From: Pandoraea sp. PE-S2T-3
GTDB taxonomy: Bacteria > Pseudomonadota > Gammaproteobacteria > Burkholderiales > Burkholderiaceae
Direction of reading: 5' to 3'
NCBI RefSeq assembly: GCF_002179965.1
Contig: NZ_NGUQ01000013.1
Coordinates: 62,001 to 126,000, forward strand
Length of the DNA stretch: 64,000 nt
Made by a program: the position numbers and the translations under genes. Of this stretch, positions 26,805 through 35,720 are shown piece after piece; position 1 is the stretch's first letter; each line of letters begins with the position of its first letter. The notes under the pieces are model-generated. The model was not told the origin of the DNA, searched no databases, and was given only the letters and a program-made list of their open reading frames with translations.

Positions 26805-26907
26805 TTCGAGGGAGTGCGACCCGGCTGTCACGAAGCGGTTGAATTCGGTGAGTAAGCTTGGCAAACCCGGCTGTCGCAGTGTCCCTGCGACAGCCGGTCA
26901 TGAACGA

Positions 26908-27624
26908 TCAGAAGGAACGTGCGCCGTTGATGTCGTAGTTCACGTTCTTGTTGAACGGCAGTGCCTTGTTGATGTACTGGTCGACCCAGAGATCCACTTC
27001 GGCAATCGACGACTTCGGCACGAAAATCGTGTCGTTGGACGTCAGCACGATGTCTTGCGCCGGGTCGCCCTGTTGCGTCAGTGCCTTGACGTCGATGGTG
27101 CGCAGCATCGGACGGCCGTCCGGGCTGCGGCGAATCAGCACGATCTCGCCGGTGCGGGCCGTGTCGAGCAGGCCTTGCGCGGTAATGATCGCCTGCATGA
27201 CGCTCATGCCCGGCGTGAGTGCCAACTCACCCGGCTTGCCGACTTCGCCGCCCACAAAGATGTGTGCGGCCGTTTGGGTGACGGCGATCTGGGCACGGGC
27301 ATTCGCGACCATGCCACCGGTCGCCAGCGCCCGGTCGACGGTCTCGCCGAACTGCGCAAGCGTCTTGCCGGCGGCAGGCAGGTTGCCGGCAAACGGCATC
27401 GCGATCGTGCCGTCAGGCGCGACGCGGCCCTTGTAGTTGAGCTCGATGTTGAACGGCAGGACAACGGAAATATCGTCCCCCGGCAGCAGGCGGTAGGGGG
27501 ACGGTGCTGCGTCGACCCACGTCGCAAAACTGGCCGGCTGCTGGTATTTCGTGTCAACCCAGGTATGGGAACAGGCTGTCAGCGTCATCAGTGCCAGAAC
27601 GCAGGCCGGGCGGAAAATGTTCAT
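26908..27624 (-). CDS. Polysaccharide export lipoprotein (Wza-like)
   Basis: 238 residues. Signal peptide with lipobox LTAC (Cys at about residue 17), then the poly_export domain (YRLLPGDDISVVLPFNIELNYKGRVAPDG) and an SLBB-type domain (GELALTPGMSVMQAIITAQG). It would form the outer-membrane export channel with the Wzc-like protein. It is shorter than E. coli Wza and lacks an obvious C-terminal membrane-spanning helix. Divergent from wzc across a 205-base gap that must contain both promoters; a direct repeat TTTAGGGG at 27718 and 27748 lies in this gap. Confidence 0.9.
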   Translation of the reverse strand: MNIFRPACVLALMTLTACSHTWVDTKYQQPASFATWVDAAPSPYRLLPGDDISVVLPFNIELNYKGRVAPDGTIAMPFAGNLPAAGKTLAQFGETVDRALATGGMVANARAQIAVTQTAAHIFVGGEVGKPGELALTPGMSVMQAIITAQGLLDTARTGEIVLIRRSPDGRPMLRTIDVKALTQQGDPAQDIVLTSNDTIFVPKSSIAEVDLWVDQYINKALPFNKNVNYDINGARSF

Positions 27625-27717
27625 CGGTAATGATGGCAGGAAGCCGGGATTGGTCGGTTTGGACCGTACTCTAGTGCACTTGAGCGTTCTCGCCAAGCGC
27701 GAAGAATGTTTGTCGGA

Positions 27718-27755
27718 TTTAGGGGAAAAAAGTGCTTCTTGGGAGACTTTAGGGG
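27718..27755. promoter_or_regulatory. TTTAGGGG direct repeat in the wza/wzc divergent promoter region
   Basis: TTTAGGGG occurs at 27718-27725 and 27748-27755, 30 bp (about three helical turns) apart on the same face of the DNA, 75-110 bases upstream of the wzc-like start. It could be a regulator-binding pair. No -35/-10 pair could be assigned with confidence. Confidence 0.3.
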
Positions 27756-27829
27756 GACGATCTTCCGTAAGATATGCGCCTTGAAGCCACACTTGATGGC
27801 CCGGCAACGCTACCGCTACTCGCACCCTT

Positions 27830-30025
27830 ATGGCAATTACGACCAGAACAAGGCCTGACCGGCACGCCGCTGTCGTCGATTTGACGATCCGGGACTATCT
27901 CAATACCTTCTTCTATTACCGAAAAATTGCGACGGCAGTATTTCTGGGGATCGTCGCTCTTGGCATTCTGATAGCCCTGCTGGTACCTATTCCGTACCGC
28001 GCACAAGCCACGCTGCTGGTGCTCAACGCCGGCTACTACGACCAGACCAACAACGCCAACGCCGGCGTGGCGCTCCAGCCACCGGTCGGCCAGTTGAACG
28101 GTGTGGAAGCGCAGATTCTCGCCAGCCCGGAGCTGCACCGCGATGTCGTCCTGTCCAAGCTCGGACCGGCTGCCACCGAGCGTGACATCGACCGCGAGTT
28201 GCAGAGTTTCGAGCGCAAGCTGCATATTGAGCAGAACGACCTCGCCAACACCATCACGCTGACTTATTCGGATACCGATCCGAAGGTGGCCGCCGATGCG
28301 CTGGCCCGGCTGCTCGACAAATACTTCCGTCAGCGCGCTTCGATCTTCACGTCGGGCCGGGTCAGCATGCTGGTGAGTCAGCGCGACGACGTGGGCAAGC
28401 AACTCGACACGGCCGACGCCGATCTGCTCGCATTCCAGAAGAAGCACGGCATCGTCAAGATCGACGACCAGACCTCGCGCGCGGTGCAACTCGAAAGCCA
28501 ACTGGTGCAGCGCAAGCTGGAAACCGACGCCAAGCTGTTGCAGGACCGCAGCGAGCTTCAGTCGATGCAGGCCTCGACGAAGGACGTGCGCTCGACCATT
28601 CCGATCTATACCGACGACTCGGAAGCCAGCCGTGCGCTGAACGGCATGCAGACCACGCTGTCGGAACTCGAGACCAAACGCGCCGATTTCGCCTCACGCT
28701 ATCTGCCGACGTCGCCCTTCGTGCAGAACATCGACAAGCAGATTGCCGATATGCGCGCGAATATCGCGAGCCAGAAGCAGCAGATGATGACGGCGACGCG
28801 TCTGGGTCATAACAATTACTACGACGTGGTGCAGGAGCGTCTGTCCGTGCTGAACGCCAGCATCGCGGGCGGTCTGGCGCAGCAGAAGGCGCTCGACGAG
28901 CAGATCAAGGACACGCGCACCAAGCTGCAAGGCCTGAGCGACGTCTCGAGCCAGCTGAGCCAGTTGCAGGCGCGCCGCGACATCCTCGCCGACAGCTTCA
29001 AGGAGCGCTCGCGTCAGGTCGAGCTGGCCCGCGTGCAGCAAGGTCAGGCCAGCCAGATCAACGGCACGAACGTGCGCGTGATTCAGGCCCCGTTCCCGCC
29101 GTCGCAGCGCAGCGTTGCCGCCAGTCTGGTGATCGCCGCCGCCGTTGCCGCCGGTCTGCTGATCTCGGCACTGACGGTGTTGATCCTCGCCAGCCTGCGC
29201 GAAACGTTCCTGAGCCCGGAACAGGTCGAACGTGCGCTGTTGCTGCCGGTGGTGAACGCGCCGGTCATGCTGGGCGCAGAACGACGTGCGGGCGTGACTG
29301 CCGCAGCGGCGGGAGCAGCGGGTGCGGGAAGCCCTGCGGCCGCAGCGGCCGCCGAGCCAACCCTCAGTCGCCCGGCCTACATGGCTTATGGCCGCATGAT
29401 CGCGGCGATCAACAGCAGCACCGACGCCCACGCCAAGGTCGTCATGGTGCTGGCAGCGAGCCAGAACGACGGTCAGGCGGCCGTGATTCAGGGGCTGTCG
29501 GTCGAACTCGAACACCGCTCGGCCAAGCCGATCGCCATTCTCGACTTCGCTTCGACGCCGGGTGCGCCGCTGTACGGCAAGCCCAACGCTCAGGGCCTGC
29601 TGGCGTGGCCAGATGGCGCCGGTAGCGGCGGCAGCGATACGGCCAGCGCCGACGCCATCGTCAACACGGGCACGCTCGAGACGCTGGTATTTACCCGCGT
29701 CGATCGTCACAATATCGTCGTGGCGCAACCGCGCAGCGGGGGCATTCCGTCCTCGTGGCAGCAGGTGACCCAATTGTTCGACGCGCTGCGCGAGTCGCAC
29801 GACTACATCGTCGTGCACGCCCCGCCGTCGAGCCAGTCCTTCACCGGCATCGAAAACGCATCGCTGGCGGACGCAACGGTCCTGGTGGTGCGTGCCGAAT
29901 CGACTCGCAAGCCGGTCATCGCCGGTCTCAAGTCGCAGGTCGAAGATGCAGGCGGACACTTGATCGGCGTGGCGCTCACGCACCGCCGCGGGTACATCCC
30001 CGCAGCGATTTACCGCTTCTTCTAG
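27830..30025 (+). CDS. Wzc-like polysaccharide co-polymerase with degenerate tyrosine-kinase domain
   Basis: 731 residues. Membrane helix at about 33-53, periplasmic Wzz domain, long coiled coil (about residues 190-400), second helix at about 425-450, then a cytoplasmic domain laid out as a BY-kinase. The Walker A position reads ASQNDGQAAVIQGLS instead of GxxGxGKST: the lysine is Gln and the following Ser/Thr are Ala. Strand IAILDF at the A' position and HDYIVVHAPP at the B position remain. There is no tyrosine cluster at the end (only two Tyr in the last 10 residues). It probably controls chain length and export as a pseudokinase. First gene of a plus-strand unit. Confidence 0.9.
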   Translation: MAITTRTRPDRHAAVVDLTIRDYLNTFFYYRKIATAVFLGIVALGILIALLVPIPYRAQATLLVLNAGYYDQTNNANAGVALQPPVGQLNGVEAQILASPELHRDVVLSKLGPAATERDIDRELQSFERKLHIEQNDLANTITLTYSDTDPKVAADALARLLDKYFRQRASIFTSGRVSMLVSQRDDVGKQLDTADADLLAFQKKHGIVKIDDQTSRAVQLESQLVQRKLETDAKLLQDRSELQSMQASTKDVRSTIPIYTDDSEASRALNGMQTTLSELETKRADFASRYLPTSPFVQNIDKQIADMRANIASQKQQMMTATRLGHNNYYDVVQERLSVLNASIAGGLAQQKALDEQIKDTRTKLQGLSDVSSQLSQLQARRDILADSFKERSRQVELARVQQGQASQINGTNVRVIQAPFPPSQRSVAASLVIAAAVAAGLLISALTVLILASLRETFLSPEQVERALLLPVVNAPVMLGAERRAGVTAAAAGAAGAGSPAAAAAAEPTLSRPAYMAYGRMIAAINSSTDAHAKVVMVLAASQNDGQAAVIQGLSVELEHRSAKPIAILDFASTPGAPLYGKPNAQGLLAWPDGAGSGGSDTASADAIVNTGTLETLVFTRVDRHNIVVAQPRSGGIPSSWQQVTQLFDALRESHDYIVVHAPPSSQSFTGIENASLADATVLVVRAESTRKPVIAGLKSQVEDAGGHLIGVALTHRRGYIPAAIYRFF

Positions 30026-30035
30026 CCACCGGCCC

Positions 30036-30060
30036 AGACTCGGATTCGGATTCGGACTCA
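30036..30060. repeat. Short CGGATT repeats before the DUF6492-like gene
   Basis: The hexamer GGATTC occurs in tandem (gactcggattcggattcggactc, bases 30037-30059) between the wzc stop and the ATG at 30073. It is short, but it is placed where the ribosome-binding site of the next gene would be. Confidence 0.45.
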
Positions 30061-30072
30061 GACACGACGACC

Positions 30073-31044
30073 ATGCAACAAATCAGCGCGATCCTGCCGA
30101 TCAAGACCCGGGGACGACACTACGCCGACAACATCGGCCGCTGCGACATCCTCTTCTCGTCGCTGCGTCACTTCACGACGCCGGATCTGTTCCATCGGTT
30201 CGTCATCATCGTGCCGCACGACGAAGTCGACGAGGTCAAAGGCTATGCCAAGGCGTGGTCGGATTTCCCCATCCAGGTCATCGACGAATCGCTGTATATG
30301 GGCGCGTTCGCGGAATTCTCGCAACGTCACCAGATTCGCAACTGGCACCGCCAGCAGATCATCAAGATCAATGCGCCGGAGTGGATCGAGACCGAGTACT
30401 TCCTGATCTTCGATCCGGATTGCTTCGCCACCCATGCGTTCGACGTGAATTCGCTCGTCGTCGACGGCCGTGCCGTCACGCACCTCCAGCCGCGCAATGT
30501 CGAGCCCTACTACTGGGAAGCCTCGTCGAAACTGCTCGACGTCGAGCCGCACCTGGAGCGCGACGGCGTCTGGTGGACGCCTGCCACGCTCTCACGCACG
30601 CTGTGCCTGTCGTTGCAACAGCGACTCGAAGCCGTGCACGGCACCGACTGGAAGCGCGTGCTGCTTGCGAACTATGCCGTCGACTGGACCGAATACACCC
30701 TGTATTGGCTCAATGCCGAGCATGAAGGGTTGCTGGAGCGCTATCACACGCAGGCCGTGCCGCCGCAGCGCACGCTGCACGCGACCGAGAGCGTGTGGTT
30801 TGCCGAAAAGATGCAGGAGTGGGACGCCGCCCATTACTTTGCGCCGGACAGCGATGGCCTCTTCGCGGTCGTGCAAAGCAACACGCAGATTCCGCTCGAT
30901 CAGGTGGTCGCCAAGCTCTCGCCTTATTTCCCGATTACCATTCAGCCTTACGAGCGCCACGTTGACCCGGTGCTCAAGGGCGCCGAGCTTTACTCCGCTG
31001 TGGTGCGGCGCGGACTCAAGATGTTGAAAAAGCTGCGAGGCTGA
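30073..31044 (+). CDS. DUF6492-like protein, possible glycosyltransferase
   Basis: 323 residues. No signal peptide or membrane helix. The N-terminus (ISAILPIKTRGRHYADNIGRCDILFSSL) and the acidic stretch FLIFDPDCFATH (a DxD-like DPD) resemble a GT-A nucleotide-sugar fold; the WWTPATLSRTL and WTEYTLYWL parts fit the DUF6492 group seen in capsule/exopolysaccharide loci. A glycosyltransferase function is inferred, not shown. It starts 47 bases after wzc and is followed within 5 bases by the acyltransferase. Confidence 0.72.
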   Translation: MQQISAILPIKTRGRHYADNIGRCDILFSSLRHFTTPDLFHRFVIIVPHDEVDEVKGYAKAWSDFPIQVIDESLYMGAFAEFSQRHQIRNWHRQQIIKINAPEWIETEYFLIFDPDCFATHAFDVNSLVVDGRAVTHLQPRNVEPYYWEASSKLLDVEPHLERDGVWWTPATLSRTLCLSLQQRLEAVHGTDWKRVLLANYAVDWTEYTLYWLNAEHEGLLERYHTQAVPPQRTLHATESVWFAEKMQEWDAAHYFAPDSDGLFAVVQSNTQIPLDQVVAKLSPYFPITIQPYERHVDPVLKGAELYSAVVRRGLKMLKKLRG

Positions 31045-31049
31045 GGTTG

Positions 31050-32189
31050 ATGAGCAGTGGCAAGAACAAGCTGGTCGGTATCGAGATTCTGAGATTTGTC
31101 AGTGCATTCGCGGTACTCATCTGGCACTACCAGCACTTTTTCTTTCAACCTGCGACGGCCTCGATCGACGTGGTGCGCAGCACCGAGCCGCTTTACGGGC
31201 TGCTGCACCCGTTCTATGACTTCGGCTGGCTCGGGGTCAACGTCTTCTGGACGATTTCCGGCTTCATCTTCTTCAATCGCTACCTCGGCAGAATCGCCGA
31301 GCGCAGCGTGTCCGGCGGCCTGTTCTTCCTGAACCGGTTCTCGCGGCTGTATCCCCTGCACATCGTCACGCTGATCGCCGTTGCGGCGCTTCAGGCGTAC
31401 TACGTGCGCGAGAATCACGCGTACTTCGTGTATCCGTACAACACGCCGTACGATTTCTTCGTGAACGTGATCTTCGCCTCGGGCTGGCTCACGCCTTACA
31501 CCGACTCGTTCAACGGGCCGGTCTGGAGCGTGTCGACGGAAATCGTCATCTACGTCGCCTTCTTCCTGCTCGCGCGGTTCTGCCGCATCGGCCTTGTCTC
31601 GACGCTCCTGCTCATGGGACTGTCGGCGGCGGCGGGGGGCTGGCTGATTCTCCAGCAGATCAAGGGCAGCGAGTCGAACATCGTCTACTGCGCCTTCTAT
31701 TTCTTCATGGGTGGCGCCGTTCACCTGATCTACCAGCGCTTGCGCACGGTGATCGAGCAACATCGTCTCGCGGCGGTTGCGCTGTGTTGCGCCGCCTATG
31801 CCGGGCTGTTCTGGTTTTGCGCCGTTTTCGGCGGCACGAAGTATCTTGCGGCCACGGTCATCGCGCCGGTGTCGATCGTGCTGTTGCAGGTGATCGAACC
31901 GTGGATTCCCGACCGGCTGGCGGCGCCCATCGTCCATCTGGGCAACACGACCTATTCGAGCTATCTGATCCACTTCCCGCTGCAACTGACGACCGTGATC
32001 GTGTTGCAGCAGTGGGGCATCGCCAGCGCCTCAGTGGCCATGAACGCGGGGTTCCTCGCGGCCTACCTGATCGTGGTGTTCGTGCTGGCGCATCTGGTCT
32101 ACCGCGGCTTTGAAGCCCCGGCGCAAACGCTGATCCGGCGCCGCATGGCGTGGCTGGACAAGCGCTCGGCGGTTAAACCCGTGAACTGA
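31050..32189 (+). CDS. Acyltransferase-3 family membrane protein
   Basis: 379 residues, 10 predicted helices. It begins with the family hallmark EILRFVSAFAVLIWHYQHF (arginine and active-site histidine) and has FWTISGFIFFNRYLGR and FFLNRFSRLYPLHI. Acyltransferase-3 proteins transfer acetyl or other acyl groups from CoA to membrane-side sugars; here probably the Wzx/Wzy repeat unit. The ATG at 31050 is preceded by GAGG at short spacing; a TTG one codon earlier is an alternative. Five bases after the DUF6492-like gene. Confidence 0.9.
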   Translation: MSSGKNKLVGIEILRFVSAFAVLIWHYQHFFFQPATASIDVVRSTEPLYGLLHPFYDFGWLGVNVFWTISGFIFFNRYLGRIAERSVSGGLFFLNRFSRLYPLHIVTLIAVAALQAYYVRENHAYFVYPYNTPYDFFVNVIFASGWLTPYTDSFNGPVWSVSTEIVIYVAFFLLARFCRIGLVSTLLLMGLSAAAGGWLILQQIKGSESNIVYCAFYFFMGGAVHLIYQRLRTVIEQHRLAAVALCCAAYAGLFWFCAVFGGTKYLAATVIAPVSIVLLQVIEPWIPDRLAAPIVHLGNTTYSSYLIHFPLQLTTVIVLQQWGIASASVAMNAGFLAAYLIVVFVLAHLVYRGFEAPAQTLIRRRMAWLDKRSAVKPVN

Positions 32190-32264
32190 GTGGACTGGAA
32201 GGACGTGAGGGGACGCATCGGGGACGCCTGACAGGCACGATGCGTATCGTGCGTTACGCGTCGC

Positions 32265-32483
32265 TCAATGATGGTGGTGATGCGACCACAGCGGGTCCAT
32301 CGAGTCGACGAACGAGGCCACGGCAGCTTTGTCGCCGGTCGCATGACGCATCAACTGACCGCACTTGCACCAACCCTGATACGGCGTAATGTGTGAGCAC
32401 GCCGAGGTCTTCTGCAAATACAGCGTGACGGGTTTGGCGCACTTCGTGCACTTGAACTTGAGAGTGAGGGCGAGTTTGCTCAT
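32265..32483 (-). CDS. Small zinc-ribbon-like protein with C-terminal His5
   Basis: 72 residues, not assigned to a named family. Four cysteines in two knuckles (FKCTKC and WCKC), an additional Cys-His (SACSHITPY), and a natural C-terminal run of five histidines (bases 32268-32282). It is probably a Zn-binding protein. The ATG at 32483 is chosen because the conserved part starts there. Divergent from the DUF4434-like gene with 79 bases between starts. Confidence 0.7.
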   Translation of the reverse strand: MSKLALTLKFKCTKCAKPVTLYLQKTSACSHITPYQGWCKCGQLMRHATGDKAAVASFVDSMDPLWSHHHHH

Positions 32484-32562
32484 GATGAATTCGCGACGGC
32501 ACGCACGGCCTGACGCCACGCGTAAAACCGCTATTGTACCGGTAGTGTCCGCTCACTCGCCG

Positions 32563-33525
32563 ATGCGCCGCCGCCTTCTGCAAGCCGCCGCGCTGGCGGC
32601 CTGCCTGCCGCTCGCCGCCTGCACACCGCCGCCCGAACTCGGCGGCAGCTTCGTCCAGCTCTGGCGCAGCCATCTGGAATGGACGCCCCAACAATGGCGC
32701 GAGCGCCTCACCGCCACGCACGCGCTCGGCTGCAAGGAGATCTTCGTGCAGTGGGCCGGTATCGACGGCGAGCCGGATAACACATGGATGGCCCCCGATC
32801 CCCTGATCCGCACGCTCCTCGACGAAAGCGCTGCGCTCGGCATGGGCGTGCATCTGGGGGTGCCCTACGACGAGCGCTGGTGGACCGCCATCGGTGCCCC
32901 GGACGACGCCTCGCTTGCCACCTTCCTGCAACGCACCGGCAATAACGCTGCGCGCTATATGCAGCAGGCCGCGTGGCCGAAACATGCCGCCTTTCGCGGC
33001 TGGTATCTGCCTTACGAACTGGAACAGTACGATTGGGCCATCCCCGCGCGACTGGACAAGCTTGCCACCTGGCTCGGCGGCATGTCCGACGTTGCGAAGG
33101 CGACCAGCGGCCAGCCCCCGGCGATTTCCACCTATTTCAGCCGGCTGCCGACGGCCGGCACGCTCGCCGGCATGTGGAGCACCCTGCTGGACCGCGTCAC
33201 GCTGCACCCGATGATTCAGGACGGCGTAGGCGTCGCCGGCATGTCGAACTACACCGCGCTGGCGCCGCTGCACGACATGCTTCTCGCCAGAGGCGCGCCG
33301 TTCGATCTGGTCATCGAATTGTTCGAAGAACTGCCGTCTGAGAAAGACGACGGCACCACCTTCAACGCGAAGGCGGCTGATTTCTCCCGCGTGAAACGGC
33401 AATGGGAAATCGCACGACACTACGGCGCGACACGGCTGGTTGCGTTCGCCATCGATCCTTGGGTGCTCGACGACACCCCCGGTTCGAAGGCGCTGCTGCG
33501 CGAATGGCAGGCGGCATTGTCCTGA
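32563..33525 (+). CDS. DUF4434-like lipoprotein (glycosidase-like TIM barrel)
   Basis: 320 residues. Signal peptide MRRRLLQAAALAACLPLAAC with lipobox LAAC. The rest (FVQLWRSHLEWTPQQWRERLTA ... LGCKEIFVQWAGIDGE ... FRGWYLPYELEQY ... DPWVLDD) fits the DUF4434 group, predicted to be glycoside-hydrolase-like and common near exopolysaccharide genes. E/D residues in LPYELEQYD are candidate catalytic positions (inference). The ATG at 32563 starts the signal peptide; an upstream in-frame start is rejected. It ends 6 bases from the convergent algF-like gene. Confidence 0.78.
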   Translation: MRRRLLQAAALAACLPLAACTPPPELGGSFVQLWRSHLEWTPQQWRERLTATHALGCKEIFVQWAGIDGEPDNTWMAPDPLIRTLLDESAALGMGVHLGVPYDERWWTAIGAPDDASLATFLQRTGNNAARYMQQAAWPKHAAFRGWYLPYELEQYDWAIPARLDKLATWLGGMSDVAKATSGQPPAISTYFSRLPTAGTLAGMWSTLLDRVTLHPMIQDGVGVAGMSNYTALAPLHDMLLARGAPFDLVIELFEELPSEKDDGTTFNAKAADFSRVKRQWEIARHYGATRLVAFAIDPWVLDDTPGSKALLREWQAALS

Positions 33526-33531
33526 CCGGCC

Positions 33532-34206
33532 TCAGCGCTGATAAGGATCCGTCGCACTCAACTGTCCGCGCAACACCGGTGCGCCGGGCGTACCCACCAG
33601 AAACAAACTGTAGTGGTCGCCCGGGGCCAACGCGGGCAGCGCCAGCGTTTTCGACGAGACCGCGCCGCACGCGGACACCAGCGTCGCTTTCACCGGATTG
33701 ATACCACGCGCCACCGATGCGCCCTGCCCCACGTTGTCGAACAGTGTCGGGCCGGACGGACTGACGCTGAGTTGCCCGCCTGCGCATTGCGCGCTCAGGT
33801 TGTAGAAGCGCAACTCGGCCTTGAGCCCATCTTCAGTGCCGCCCGCGTCGGTCAGGACCGTGAACGTGAGCTTGCCGCCTTCACGGCGTGGCACCAGCGT
33901 GTTGAACGTGTCGGGCGCGACCTGAAGCGTGCCCGCGGGCTTCCCGTCGATGACGATCGGAAACGCGTCGTTGCCCTTGACGATGGCATACGTGCTCGCC
34001 ACCTTCTCGCCCGAGAGGGTCTGAACAGGCCCCTTGGCAACCTGTGCGCGCATCGGCGCGCCGCCCGGGTTAACCACACGGACGAACGACGAACCCGCGG
34101 GCGGCCGGGCAGCGTAGAGCTGGGCAAAAATTCCCTCGGCACTGGCCCCCCCTGTACCGGCAGCTGTCATCGCACACACAAGTGCCATCGTTCGCAACAT
34201 CTTCAT
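33532..34206 (-). CDS. AlgF-like periplasmic polysaccharide acylation protein
   Basis: 224 residues. Signal peptide to about residue 23 (...GTGGASA). The start of the mature part (LYAARPPAGSSFVRVVNPGG) and INPVKATLVSACG with LAPGDHYSLFLVG resemble AlgF, the periplasmic partner of alginate O-acetylation. AlgF is thought to relay acyl groups or dock AlgJ/AlgX. Last gene of the ten-gene minus-strand operon, 2 bases after the ligase stop. Its presence ties the MBOAT and AlgJ/X-like genes to an alginate-type acylation system. Confidence 0.82.
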   Translation of the reverse strand: MKMLRTMALVCAMTAAGTGGASAEGIFAQLYAARPPAGSSFVRVVNPGGAPMRAQVAKGPVQTLSGEKVASTYAIVKGNDAFPIVIDGKPAGTLQVAPDTFNTLVPRREGGKLTFTVLTDAGGTEDGLKAELRFYNLSAQCAGGQLSVSPSGPTLFDNVGQGASVARGINPVKATLVSACGAVSSKTLALPALAPGDHYSLFLVGTPGAPVLRGQLSATDPYQR

Positions 34207-34208
34207 TC

Positions 34209-35690
34209 TTACGACTCCGTATTCGCGGTATTGCCGGGGCGCATGCGCGCCGCCAGATACATCCGCTCCAATTGTTTTCGATCGGCCTTGTCGCTGCTCG
34301 TCGTCGGAAAGCCGTGACAGACGAGCAACTCGGTGGGGATCATGTACGGCGGCAGACGCTGGCTCAGCAGGGCCTTCCAGTCGGCCAGTGCATCCGGGAT
34401 CGGATGCAGGCCCACCGGACCGCTCGTCTCCGGCTCCACGAAGCCGATCATGCGCACGATCACGCCGTCCGGGCGACGCAACGCGACCGCAGCCCCCGCG
34501 CGAATGCCGGGCAGCGTGGCGAGCGACGCGTCGACCTCCGCCAGCTCTATCCGATACCCGTGCATCTTGATCTGATCGTCGCGGCGACCGCGAAAGGTCA
34601 CGAGCCCCTGCGCATCGATCTCACCAAGATCGCCACTGCGGTAGGCCCGTTTGCCGCGATGCAGGAACAGACGCGTCTCGTTGAGATCGGGTCGATTCAG
34701 ATAACCGCGCATGACGTGATCGCCCGCCATGCAGATCTCGCCGTCGTCGATGAAGACCTCGGCATAGGGCTTGGCCCGTCCGATCGGGAACGGCAACGGT
34801 GCCGCCGCCCGCAGCGCGGGGTCAATTTCCACCCAAGTCGTGGAACAGGTGGCTTCCGTCGGCCCGTACGAATTGACGACGCGGACTTCGGGAAAGCGTT
34901 GCCAAAGCGCTTCGGCGACGGTGGGCGTGAGTGACTCGGCACCGAAGACGAACATCCGCAGGTCCGGTAGATGCGCATGGTCGAACTCGGGATTGAGCAA
35001 CTGCTGGCGCACGAACGACGGCGTCGACGCCCACACGTTCACTTGCGCCGTCGCGAGATAACGCGCAAACGCGACCCGGTCGGCGATGACCTCTCGCGGG
35101 CACAAAACGCAGCATCCACCGGTGGCCAGCGCACCGACCCAGTTGAACAGCGAGAAATCGAAGCTGAACAGCATCTGGTCCATGAAGGCGGGCGCCGGGC
35201 CCGGCTTCACGTCGTCGCGAATCCATCCCGCGAACAGCGCAACGCTTTCGCGCCCGATCTGCACGCCCTTCGGGTCGCCCGTACTGCCCGAGGTGAACAT
35301 GATGTAGGCGAGTCCGCGCTCTGCAAGCGCCGCCCCGTGCTGTCCCGTCGGTACGAACTCGCGGGACTGCGCATCGAAGCGCAACGGCGCTTGTACGAGC
35401 TCACCGATGCGCACAATGCGCGACTCCGGATTGATGACGTCCACGGGGACGAACGGCACGCCCAGACACAGGCACCCCAGCATCGCCACGAGAAAGGCCG
35501 ATTCCTTGTGACCCGAAATCACCATCGGCACATCAGGCAGCGCACCGGCTGCCGTGGCCTGCGTCATCCATTGTTCGGTCGCGCCGTGCAATTGCGCCCA
35601 AGTGAGCGCGCCTTGCAGATCCGTTACCGCAGGCACGTCGGGCGCGTGCGCAATGTCGGCGAATGCCAGCCGTTCGAAATCGAAATACAT
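34209..35690 (-). CDS. DltA-like AMP-forming (amino)acyl ligase
   Basis: 493 residues, same length class as DltA. Adenylation-domain motifs: P-loop YIMFTSGSTGDPKGV (about 129-143), FSFDFS (Asp 178, the position that in amino-acid adenylating domains holds the alpha-amino group), NSYGPTEAT (273-281), YRSGDLGEID and a C-terminal SSDKADRKQL with the catalytic Lys 471. It should load an amino acid or similar acid onto the adjacent carrier protein. The DltA cysteine next to the carboxylate pocket (in FCGE) is not conserved here (VFGAES), so D-alanine is not assured. Strong SD (GGAGG, 8 bases) before the ATG at 35690. Confidence 0.9.
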   Translation of the reverse strand: MYFDFERLAFADIAHAPDVPAVTDLQGALTWAQLHGATEQWMTQATAAGALPDVPMVISGHKESAFLVAMLGCLCLGVPFVPVDVINPESRIVRIGELVQAPLRFDAQSREFVPTGQHGAALAERGLAYIMFTSGSTGDPKGVQIGRESVALFAGWIRDDVKPGPAPAFMDQMLFSFDFSLFNWVGALATGGCCVLCPREVIADRVAFARYLATAQVNVWASTPSFVRQQLLNPEFDHAHLPDLRMFVFGAESLTPTVAEALWQRFPEVRVVNSYGPTEATCSTTWVEIDPALRAAAPLPFPIGRAKPYAEVFIDDGEICMAGDHVMRGYLNRPDLNETRLFLHRGKRAYRSGDLGEIDAQGLVTFRGRRDDQIKMHGYRIELAEVDASLATLPGIRAGAAVALRRPDGVIVRMIGFVEPETSGPVGLHPIPDALADWKALLSQRLPPYMIPTELLVCHGFPTTSSDKADRKQLERMYLAARMRPGNTANTES

Positions 35691-35720
35691 GGTCTAACCC
35701 TCCGGCGAGGCGGCCGGCGC

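Noticed and set aside
25533-26855. 440-codon plus-strand open frame rich in Gln, Glu, His
   Set aside because: Antisense of a membrane-protein gene; hydrophobic codons read backwards give this composition.
32268-32282. His5 codons as a cloning-vector tag artefact
   Set aside because: The histidine codons are mixed (cat/cac) and lie in normal chromosomal context with no vector sequence.
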